Assembly: GCA_946479075.1 (NCBI GenBank)
Contig: CAMLDT010000016.1
Span: 1-28,526, forward strand
Direction: 5' to 3'
Origin: an uncultured Polaromonas sp.
GTDB lineage: Bacteria > Pseudomonadota > Gammaproteobacteria > Burkholderiales > Burkholderiaceae
Length of the DNA: 28,526 nucleotides
Of the stretch, positions 22,688 to 28,526 are shown one piece after another. A program made the position numbers and the translations under genes. Position 1 is the stretch's first letter, and each line of letters starts with the position of its first letter. The notes beneath the pieces are model-generated. The model did no database searches and was not told the DNA's origin. It saw nothing but the letters and a program-made list of their open reading frames with translations.

Positions 22688-23695
22688 GTGAAGATTGCGA
22701 TCATTGGCGCGGGTGCCATCGGCGGTTATGTAGGCGTGAAACTCGCGCTGGCGGGAGAGGACGTGACCTTCATCGTGCGGGGCTCCAATCTGGACGCCAT
22801 ACGCCGCCATGGCATGAAACTGATCCTGCAGGACGGCACAGAGCAGGTCGCCGACGTCAGGGCCACCAACAACTATGCCGAAGCCGGTCCGCAGGACGTC
22901 GTGATTCTTGCCATGAAGGCGCACCAGGTCGAAGCTGTGGCCAACGATCTTCCCAAGCTGTTCGGGCCGGATACGGCCGTGGTCACCATGCAAAATGGAA
23001 TCCCCTACTGGTATTTCCACAAACACGGCGGACGGCTGGAAGGCAGCCAGGTGCGCAGCGTCGATCCGACAGGGATCCTCACGGAAAAAATCGAGCCCGG
23101 GCGGGTGATTGGCTGCGTCGTGTATCCGGCATCGGAGCTGGTGGCGCCCGGGGTGGTCCGGCACATCGAGGGAGACCGTTTTCCGGTGGGCGAGCTCGAC
23201 GGCTCAGCCAGTGAACGGGTCATGCGCGTCTCCGACTGCTTTTCGAGGGCCGGCTTCAAGGCGCCCGTGCTGGACAACATCCGTTCGGAGATCTGGCTCA
23301 AGCTGTGGGGCAATCTCACCTTCAACCCCATCAGCAGCCTTACTCACTCGACCTTGCAGGACATTTGCGAATTCCCGCTGTCGCGCGAACTGGCAGCCAA
23401 CATGATGCGCGAAGCCCAGGATGTGGCGCACAAGCTGGGGATCGGGTTCCGCGTGACGCTTGAAAAACGCATCGAGGGCGCGCAGAAAGTCGGCCGGCAC
23501 AAAACGTCCATGCTGCAGGACATCGAAGCAGGTCGCGCGCCGGAAATCGACGCCCTCGTCGGCTCCGTGGTGGAGCTCGGGCGTTTGACACAAACACCGA
23601 CGCCCCACATCGACACGCTGTATGCGCTGGTCAAGCTTCTGGCCAGAACCATGAAAGAAGAAAGCGGGCAGGTCCGGCTTCAGCTCGCCGCCTGA
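22688..23695 (+). CDS. Ketopantoate reductase (ApbA/PanE) family oxidoreductase
   Basis: Translation probably starts at the GTG at 22688, with GGGAG 7 bases upstream; no ATG is better placed. The 335-residue protein has the NAD(P) motif GAGAIGGYVG from residue 7. The second half carries WLKLWGNLTFNPISSLT around 204-220, which includes the lysine and asparagine region expected in the family's active site. Wording differs from housekeeping PanE, and the operon partner is an FAH-family hydrolase, so reduction of a catabolic 2-keto acid is more likely than pantothenate synthesis. A GTG start suggests modest expression. Confidence 0.87.
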   Translation: MKIAIIGAGAIGGYVGVKLALAGEDVTFIVRGSNLDAIRRHGMKLILQDGTEQVADVRATNNYAEAGPQDVVILAMKAHQVEAVANDLPKLFGPDTAVVTMQNGIPYWYFHKHGGRLEGSQVRSVDPTGILTEKIEPGRVIGCVVYPASELVAPGVVRHIEGDRFPVGELDGSASERVMRVSDCFSRAGFKAPVLDNIRSEIWLKLWGNLTFNPISSLTHSTLQDICEFPLSRELAANMMREAQDVAHKLGIGFRVTLEKRIEGAQKVGRHKTSMLQDIEAGRAPEIDALVGSVVELGRLTQTPTPHIDTLYALVKLLARTMKEESGQVRLQLAA

Positions 23696-24051
23696 ACCAC
23701 CACGGGGCCCGTGATTCTGGGGTCGGTGGCGGGCGACTTTTTCATCGCCAGGAGGGTCGCATCTTCGACCACCGTACCGCAAAGATTTCCCGCCTTGAGA
23801 GGAATGGCTCCACGCCGCTTCATGCCAAAGCAGCTGGGGGCTTGAGCCTGGCCAGCACCTTGTCCATGAGCTTGTCTCTTTTTGTAAAAAAACAGAAACC
23901 CTCCACCATTTGGCGCACGATGCCACTGAAAGTCAAATTCATCTTGCGGCGGTGATAAGAAATTCCACTTGGGAAATAACGCTATCCCGCGGCCTTGTCC
24001 ATAAGCCTGTCCTCCGGACAAACCCTAGCGCCACTCAAAAATTCAGCAAAC
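23696..24051. other. Intergenic stretch without a convincing gene
   Basis: About 350 bases between the reductase gene and the transporter control region. It holds an imperfect direct repeat of 19 bases (CCTTGTCCATGAGCTTGTC at 23858-23876 and a 17/19 match at 23993-24011, 135 bases apart) and a small dyad TGTCC/GGACA at 24008-24020. Minus-strand frames exist but resemble nothing I know. No clear terminator follows the reductase gene. Confidence 0.4.
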
Positions 24052-24066
24052 TTGACCCCCGTCAAG
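24051..24066. promoter_or_regulatory. Crp/Fnr-type operator upstream of the TTT operon
   Basis: A perfect palindrome CTTGAC-CCCC-GTCAAG gives the Fnr-like form TTGAC-N4-GTCAA at 24052-24065. Candidate -10 sequences TATGAC (24085-24090) or CATATC (24091-24096) would put the box near -38 to -45, close to class II activator spacing. The same box form occurs beside the Crp/Fnr gene at 28157. Confidence 0.65.
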
Positions 24067-24173
24067 AGTTTTTGGTGGGCTTGGTATGACCATATCGCTG
24101 TGATACGTTCCACCTATGGAATCGACAAGAATTCCGGCCTCTATTTCTATTAGCCAACACAGGAGACAACGAC

Positions 24174-25196
24174 ATGAGAAGCAGACTTGCAATGATCAAG
24201 AGCAGCCTTGCAACGGCAGCAGCAGGCGCCGTCGCGGCAATGGCCTTGGGCGGCGTTTCGGCGCATGCGGCATGGGAACCCACAAAACCGGTGGAATTCG
24301 TTGTGCCTGCAGGCACCGGCGGCGGTGCAGACCAGATGGCGCGCCTGATGCAGGGTATCGTGATCAAGCACAAGCTCATGAAAGAGCCGCTGATCGTTGT
24401 CAACAAGTCCGGCGGCGCCGGCGCTGAAGGTTTTCTTGAAGTCAAGGGCGCCAAAGGTGATCCGCACAAGATCATCATCACGCTGTCCAACCTGTTCACC
24501 ACGCCACTGGCGACGGGTGTGCCCTTTAACTGGCGCGACATGACACCAGTGTCCATGATGGCTCTCGACCAGTTTGTGCTCTGGGTCAACGCTGAAAATC
24601 CAGCCAAGAATGCCAAGGACTATCTGGCCGCCGTGAAAGCTGCCGGCCCCAGCAAGATCAAGATGGGAGGCACCGGCTCCAAGCAGGAAGACCAGATCAT
24701 CACTGTCGGCATCGAGCAGGCCACCGGCACCAAGTTCATTTACATCCCCTTCAAGGGCGGCGGCGAAGTTGCCGTCCAGCTGGTCGGCAAACACATCGAT
24801 TCGTCGGTGAACAACCCGATTGAGGCTGTTGCCCAATGGCGTGCGGGCCAATTGCGTGCATTGTGCGTGTTCGACGAACAGCGCATGACCTACAAGACCA
24901 AGGTGACGGACACCATGGCGTGGAGCGACATCCCAACTTGCAAGGAAGCCGGTGTACCGACCGACTACACCATGCTGCGCGGCATCTTCATGGCTCCCGG
25001 CGTCTCCAAGGAACAGCTTGATTTCTATGTCTCCCTGCTCAAGAAAATCCGCGAAACGCCCGAGTGGAAAGACTACATGGAAAAAGGCGCGTTTAACCAG
25101 ACCACGATGTCCGGCGACGAATACGCAAAATGGCTGGCCAGCGCGGAGCAGCGCCATCGCGAACTGATGAAAGAAGCAGGCTTCATCGCCAAATAA
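24174..25196 (+). CDS. Bug-family substrate-binding protein of a tripartite tricarboxylate transporter
   Basis: The 340-residue periplasmic receptor starts at the ATG at 24174 with AGGAG about 8 bases upstream. The signal peptide ends near HAA at residues 31-33, followed by WEPTKPVEFVVPAGTGGGADQMARL, the Bug mature start. The pocket segment KIKMGGTGSKQEDQIITV and the IPFKGGGEVAVQLVGKHID segment are in register with the family. TctB and TctA genes follow in the same direction, making a complete three-part system. Two hairpins after its stop may stabilise its mRNA over the permease part. The ligand is unknown; position and shared operator suggest oxalate or a related acid. Confidence 0.92.
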   Translation: MRSRLAMIKSSLATAAAGAVAAMALGGVSAHAAWEPTKPVEFVVPAGTGGGADQMARLMQGIVIKHKLMKEPLIVVNKSGGAGAEGFLEVKGAKGDPHKIIITLSNLFTTPLATGVPFNWRDMTPVSMMALDQFVLWVNAENPAKNAKDYLAAVKAAGPSKIKMGGTGSKQEDQIITVGIEQATGTKFIYIPFKGGGEVAVQLVGKHIDSSVNNPIEAVAQWRAGQLRALCVFDEQRMTYKTKVTDTMAWSDIPTCKEAGVPTDYTMLRGIFMAPGVSKEQLDFYVSLLKKIRETPEWKDYMEKGAFNQTTMSGDEYAKWLASAEQRHRELMKEAGFIAK

Positions 25197-25205
25197 ATGC
25201 AGTCC

Positions 25206-25256
25206 GAAAGCCCCCGTTCGCGGGGCTTTCCCCTGGGTCCGGCATGTGCCGGACCC
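25206..25256 (+). other. Tandem hairpins between receptor and permease genes
   Basis: Two adjacent stem-loops: GAAAGCCCC/GGGGCTTTC (25206-25214 with 25222-25230) and a perfect GGGTCCGGCA/TGCCGGACCC with a 2-base centre (25235-25256). No U tract follows, so they are more likely mRNA-stabilising or attenuating elements than a full terminator. They would favour high receptor and low permease levels. Confidence 0.65.
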
Positions 25257-25310
25257 ACAGTCCATCAAGTCAGCCCTGGTCCAGGGCACTTACATCCAAC
25301 GGAGTTGCTC

Positions 25311-25832
25311 ATGGAGCCAAACCAAGAAGCCGGTGCGGAGTCTCGCACGGGTGTTGCCACCTACGTCGTCGAAGCCATCGTCGCCACCTGTATCGTGATC
25401 ATGGGGGCGGTGGTGCTTCAGGGCAGCTGGGCACTCGGCTCAGGCTGGACCAGCGACGGCCCGGGCCCCGGTTACTTCCCCTTCTACATCGGGATCATCC
25501 TGTGTGTGTCAGGCGTGGGAACGCTTTACCAGGCCCTTTTCGGGAAAAACAGGAATACCGAGGTTTTTGTTGACGGAGAACAAATCAGGCGCGTTCTGTC
25601 GGTTCTGCTCCCTGCCCTGGTCTACGTGCTTGCCGTCCAGTTTGTCGGCCTGTACGTCGCATCGGTTTTTTACATCGCGCTGTTCATGATCATCCTGGGC
25701 AAGTTTTCTCCCATCAAAAGCGTCATCACCTCGCTGATCGTGATCGTGCTGTTTTTCTTCATGTTCGAGGTCTGGTTCAAGGTCCCACTGTTCAAGGGTC
25801 AACTGGATCCGTTGAGCTTCCTCGGCTACTGA
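25311..25832 (+). CDS. tctB: TctB-type small membrane subunit of a TTT transporter
   Basis: The 173-residue protein starts at the ATG at 25311 with GGAG 6 bases upstream. It has four hydrophobic segments, at about residues 19-41, 55-77, 92-118 and 126-153, as expected of TctB. The GPGPGYFPFYIGIIL segment at 51-65 is characteristic of the family. It pairs with TctA and the Bug receptor to drive ion-coupled uptake of carboxylates across the inner membrane. It lies between the receptor gene and tctA (55-base gap). Confidence 0.88.
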   Translation: MEPNQEAGAESRTGVATYVVEAIVATCIVIMGAVVLQGSWALGSGWTSDGPGPGYFPFYIGIILCVSGVGTLYQALFGKNRNTEVFVDGEQIRRVLSVLLPALVYVLAVQFVGLYVASVFYIALFMIILGKFSPIKSVITSLIVIVLFFFMFEVWFKVPLFKGQLDPLSFLGY

Positions 25833-25887
25833 GCCCAACTTCTTACCCGCATCGACCCCACTGAATTTTTACTGACCGGATATCGAA

Positions 25888-27417
25888 ATGGAAGAACTAA
25901 ACTCGCTTTTTCACGGATTCAGCGTCATCCTGACGCCGATGAACATTGTGCTGATGTTCGTGGGCATCATCCTGGGTGTGCTGATCGGCGTTTTGCCGGG
26001 GCTGGGCGGTGCAAACGGCGTTGCCATCCTGCTGCCGCTGACGTTCACGATGTCGCCGACCTCGGCCATCATCATGCTGTCCTGCATCTATTGGGGGGCG
26101 CTGTTCGGGGGGGCGATCACATCCATTCTCTTCAATATTCCCGGTGAGCCGTGGTCGGTGGCAACCACTTTTGACGGCTATCCGATGGCCCAGAAGGGCA
26201 ACGCCGGCGCCGCACTGACAGCGGCTTTCACGTCTTCCTTCATTGGCGCGTTTGTCGCCGTGATCATGATCACTTTCCTGGCACCGCTGGTTGCCAAATT
26301 TGCACTTAAGTTCGGCCCCCCCGAGTTTTTCGCTGTATACCTGCTGACTTTTTGCAGCTTCGTCGGCATGGGCAAAGGGTCCCCGTTCAAAATCCTTGCT
26401 TCCATGACGCTTGGTTTTGCCCTGGCGTCCGTGGGCATGGACACGGTCACCGGACAGCTGCGGCTGACCTTTGGCATCCCCGATCTGATGCGCGGCTTCG
26501 ACTTCCTGATCGCCGTGATTGGCCTGTTCGGTATTGGCGAGATCTTGCTCTCCATGGAAGAAGGGCTCGCCTTTTCCGGAAAAAGTGCCAAGATTGATCC
26601 GAAGGTGGTGCTTGCCACATGGAAAACGCTGCCGAAATACTGGGTGACCTCCCTGCGCAGCTCGTTGATCGGCATCTGGATGGGCATCACCCCCGGCGGC
26701 GCGACACCCGCCTCCTTCATGAGCTACGGCCTGGCAAAGAAGATGTCGAAGAATGGCTCGAAATTCGGCTCCGGCGAAATCGAAGGTGTGATCGCACCGG
26801 AAACAGCCGCCCACGCCGCCGGCACCAGCGCGTTGCTGCCCATGCTTGCCCTGGGCATTCCCGGCTCCCCGACTGCTGCCGTTCTGCTGGGCGGCTTGCT
26901 GATCTGGGGCCTGCAGCCAGGACCCTTGCTGTTCGTCGAGCAAAAGGACTTCGTCTGGGGCCTGATTGCCAGCATGTACCTCGGCAATCTGGTAGGTCTG
27001 ATCGTGGTGCTCACCACCGTCCCTCTGTTTGCCTCCATCCTGCGCATCCCCTTTTCCATCATTGCACCGGTGATCGTGGTGATTTGCGCCATCGGCGCCT
27101 ACACCGTTCACAACGCCATGCTCGACATCTGGTTCATGATGTTGTTCGGGATGATCGGTTACCTCTTCAAGAAGTTGGACTACCCGCTTGCGCCGCTGGT
27201 GCTGGCGCTGGTTCTGGGCGACAAGGCGGAGGACTCGTTCCGGCAGGCCATGCTGGTTTCCCAGGGAGAAATGTCCATCATGTGGTCCAACCCCCTGGTT
27301 GGCGGCATCACGACACTGGCCCTGCTCCTGTTGTTCTGGCCACTGATTTCCCGCATCATCGCCAAGGTTCGCCCACCGAAGAAAGACGAGTTTGCCGCAG
27401 AGCAACCCGTTGACTGA
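25888..27417 (+). CDS. tctA: TctA-type large membrane subunit of a TTT transporter
   Basis: The 509-residue protein has about a dozen hydrophobic segments. Family hallmarks are GVLPGLGGANGVAILLPLTF near residue 34, WGALFGGAITSILFNIPGEPWSVATTFDGYP near 70, and the repeated-half equivalent GIWMGITPGGATPASFMSYGLAKK near 260 with ALGIPGSPTAAVLLGGLLIWGL further on. Length matches known TctA proteins. It is the translocation channel of the transporter. A strong terminator follows 15 bases after the stop. The ribosome site is weak. Confidence 0.92.
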   Translation: MEELNSLFHGFSVILTPMNIVLMFVGIILGVLIGVLPGLGGANGVAILLPLTFTMSPTSAIIMLSCIYWGALFGGAITSILFNIPGEPWSVATTFDGYPMAQKGNAGAALTAAFTSSFIGAFVAVIMITFLAPLVAKFALKFGPPEFFAVYLLTFCSFVGMGKGSPFKILASMTLGFALASVGMDTVTGQLRLTFGIPDLMRGFDFLIAVIGLFGIGEILLSMEEGLAFSGKSAKIDPKVVLATWKTLPKYWVTSLRSSLIGIWMGITPGGATPASFMSYGLAKKMSKNGSKFGSGEIEGVIAPETAAHAAGTSALLPMLALGIPGSPTAAVLLGGLLIWGLQPGPLLFVEQKDFVWGLIASMYLGNLVGLIVVLTTVPLFASILRIPFSIIAPVIVVICAIGAYTVHNAMLDIWFMMLFGMIGYLFKKLDYPLAPLVLALVLGDKAEDSFRQAMLVSQGEMSIMWSNPLVGGITTLALLLLFWPLISRIIAKVRPPKKDEFAAEQPVD

Positions 27418-27432
27418 GAACGTCAACACCAC

Positions 27433-27465
27433 AAAAAAGCCGGGTAGATCACCCGGCTTTTTTTT
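27433..27465. terminator. Bidirectional rho-independent terminator
   Basis: AGCCGGGT/ACCCGGCT with a 5-base loop (AGATC) is flanked by an A-run on the left and an eight-base T-run on the right. It ends tctA transcription and, read from the other strand, the Crp/Fnr gene. Confidence 0.93.
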
Positions 27466-27485
27466 GGCTGCCCGTGGGCTGCGAC

Positions 27486-28094
27486 TCAGATCTTGCCGCG
27501 CTGCTTGAGCCGGCTCAGGGTTTCGGCCGAGAGGTTCATGTAAGACGCCAGCTCTTTCTTGGGAATGCGATCAAACAGCTCGGGGTGTTTGCGCAGGAAC
27601 CGCTTGACCCGCCCGGGGGCATCCAGCAAATGGAGCGTGATGGTGTGGGCCATGATCTCGCTCATGAGGCGCATGACGTAGTACTCGAACGACTGCTTGA
27701 TTTCGTAGTGGCGGTCCAGAAAGGCCACCCAGTCTGTCAGGGGTAGTTTGGCCACCCTCACCTTGGTCACGCAAACCGTGCTGTAGGGTGTGGGCGTGCC
27801 CAGCCGCCATGCCGCGTAACTTGTTTCCATGTCGCGCTCATCGGCAAAGCGCAGGATCATCTCCTTGGCCTCCTGGTTCGTGACGACCCGTTTCAGGATA
27901 CCTTCCAGGATGAAATATTGCTCCATCTCGTGGGCCCCCTGATGCAGCAGGGTCTCCCCCTTCTGCCCATCCACGATGACGAGGCAGGCCTCAAGTTCCG
28001 CACTTTGTTCTGCCGACATTCCCTTGAGAATCAGGTTTTGCCCCAGCTGGACGCGAATGACATTTCTATCGGGATGGTTTTGTACAGACAACAT
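27486..28094 (-). CDS. Crp/Fnr-family transcriptional regulator next to oxc
   Basis: The 202-residue protein (ATG at 28094; a GTG at 28130 is possible, and neither has a clear ribosome site) has an N-terminal cyclic-nucleotide-binding-like barrel at about 20-125 and a C-terminal helix-turn-helix. The recognition helix LSAETLSRLKQRG at 188-200 contains Glu191-x-x-Ser194-Arg195, the arrangement that in Fnr reads TTGA half-sites. Only two cysteines are present (37 and 108), so no Fnr-type iron-sulfur cluster is expected, and the cAMP-pocket arginine motif of Crp is not seen. Matching TTGAC-N4-GTCAA boxes lie before oxc and before the TTT operon. The protein ends soon after the recognition helix. 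Its effector is unknown, possibly a CoA ester or organic acid. Confidence 0.88.
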   Translation of the reverse strand: MLSVQNHPDRNVIRVQLGQNLILKGMSAEQSAELEACLVIVDGQKGETLLHQGAHEMEQYFILEGILKRVVTNQEAKEMILRFADERDMETSYAAWRLGTPTPYSTVCVTKVRVAKLPLTDWVAFLDRHYEIKQSFEYYVMRLMSEIMAHTITLHLLDAPGRVKRFLRKHPELFDRIPKKELASYMNLSAETLSRLKQRGKI

Positions 28095-28156
28095 GACTAT
28101 GAGGGTGGATTGGGTGGGGAACCCGCACACGTTCGGGGGGCCGAATACAACGAAAA

Positions 28157-28170
28157 TTGACCGTGGTCAA
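28157..28170. promoter_or_regulatory. Crp/Fnr-type operator between regulator and oxc
   Basis: TTGAC-CGTG-GTCAA is a perfect 5+5 dyad centred at 28163.5. It lies 41.5 bases before the start point predicted from the -10 at 28193, the standard class II activator position, and it also lies upstream of the regulator gene, allowing autoregulation. Confidence 0.75.
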
Positions 28171-28192
28171 TAGAGAAACCCGAATCGATTCC

Positions 28193-28198
28193 TATGAT
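28193..28198 (+). promoter_or_regulatory. -10 element of the oxc promoter
   Basis: TATGAT, with a predicted start near 28205 and a leader of about 150 bases before the oxc ATG. No -35 hexamer is seen; the operator occupies that place, as in activator-dependent promoters. I see no other structure in the leader. Confidence 0.6.
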
Positions 28199-28354
28199 AC
28201 CCCGACGGTGTAAAAGAGCCGTCCGGGCACAGGAACCAGGGAGGCGGATCCGCAATGGAAAACCCTGATTTTGCCTGGCGGGTCTTTTGGTGCACCTGAT
28301 GCTGCCAGCCTTGTTGCTCCCTCCTTACCGAAGTCAAATGAAGAGACATCCATC

Positions 28355-28526
28355 ATGACCAACGACACTCCATCAACAGAACAGACTGACGGCTTTCAAC
28401 TAGTCATCGACGCCCTGAAACTCAACGGCCTCACCACCATCTACGGGCTGCCGGGCATTCCTGTCACAGATCTGACCCGCAAGATGCAGGCTGAAGGCAT
28501 GCGCGTGATTTCGTTCCGCCATGAGC
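28355..28526 (+). CDS. oxc: Oxalyl-CoA decarboxylase (N-terminal fragment, runs off right edge)
   Basis: Fifty-seven codons are visible from the ATG at 28355. The sequence DGFQLVIDALKLNGL, then TIYGLPGIPVTDLTRKMQAEG, then VISFRHE matches the start of Oxc, including the glutamate of FRHE that activates thiamine diphosphate in this family. Oxc converts oxalyl-CoA to formyl-CoA and CO2. It normally works with formyl-CoA transferase (frc), expected just outside the window. Divergent from the Crp/Fnr gene, with a class II-positioned operator. Confidence 0.92.
   Translation, partial: MTNDTPSTEQTDGFQLVIDALKLNGLTTIYGLPGIPVTDLTRKMQAEGMRVISFRHE

Noticed and set aside
23680..24021. Minus-strand frame of 113 codons overlapping the end of the reductase gene
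   Set aside because: Composition (Gly/Gln-rich) and lack of any recognisable motif or ribosome site suggest a chance frame; most of it is antisense or intergenic.
25206..25256. The hairpins as a rho-independent terminator of the Bug gene
   Set aside because: No T tract follows either stem, and tctB and tctA have no other visible promoter.

Overview
The window is high-GC chromosomal DNA. Its closest overall resemblance is to a free-living betaproteobacterium of the Burkholderiales, family Comamonadaceae (Polaromonas, Rhodoferax or Variovorax type). Reasons: three Bug/TctC-type solute receptors, a TctD/TctE-type sensor pair, a zapA-6S RNA neighbourhood typical of proteobacteria, a CbbR-like LysR regulator, and two copies of a short palindromic repeat that I remember from Comamonadaceae genomes. 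The genus is inference; no marker gene is present.

Layout. (1) 1-1110, minus: the N-terminal part of a nuclease-helicase fusion, running off the left edge. (2) 1268-5366, plus: Bug receptor, response regulator, histidine kinase and TctC-type receptor, a tricarboxylate-sensing block without its own permease. (3) 17.7 kb down to 5.4 kb, minus: one long cobalamin locus behind a B12 riboswitch. Its order is btuB, cbiA, a btuF-like gene, cobU, btuF, btuC, btuD, cobO, cbiB, cobD and cobQ, and it ends with a small potassium-channel-like gene whose start codon overlaps the cobQ stop. Most junctions are 4-base ATGA overlaps. The locus covers outer- and inner-membrane corrinoid uptake, adenosylation, a,c-amidation, the remaining amidations, aminopropanol linker synthesis and attachment, and cobinamide activation. 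No cobS or cobT and no corrin-ring genes are present, so those functions must lie elsewhere or the locus serves salvage. Three genes of this locus (cobQ, cbiB, cobU) carry in-frame repeat-derived segments. (4) 17784-18655, plus: a ZapB-like coiled-coil gene, zapA and the 6S RNA gene. (5) 18690-20440, plus: a TauE-type exporter and a formyltransferase-fold protein. (6) 20424-23695: a CbbR-like LysR gene divergent from a small operon of a free-standing CbbY cap-like protein, a fumarylacetoacetase-family protein and a ketopantoate-reductase-family protein. (7) 24174-27417, plus: a complete tripartite tricarboxylate transporter (Bug receptor, TctB, TctA) ending in a strong bidirectional terminator. 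(8) 27486-28094, minus: a Crp/Fnr regulator divergent from the start of oxalyl-CoA decarboxylase (oxc), which runs off the right edge.

The most interesting connection is in regions 7 and 8. A perfect TTGAC-N4-GTCAA palindrome lies upstream of the transporter operon, and another lies between the Crp/Fnr gene and oxc. At oxc the box sits exactly where a class II activator site should be relative to a good -10 element. The regulator has the Glu-x-x-Ser-Arg recognition helix that reads TTGA half-sites in Fnr, but lacks Fnr's iron-sulfur cysteines. This points to a small regulon joining a TTT uptake system to oxalate (or oxalyl-CoA) breakdown. It is a sequence-based inference, not a demonstrated system.
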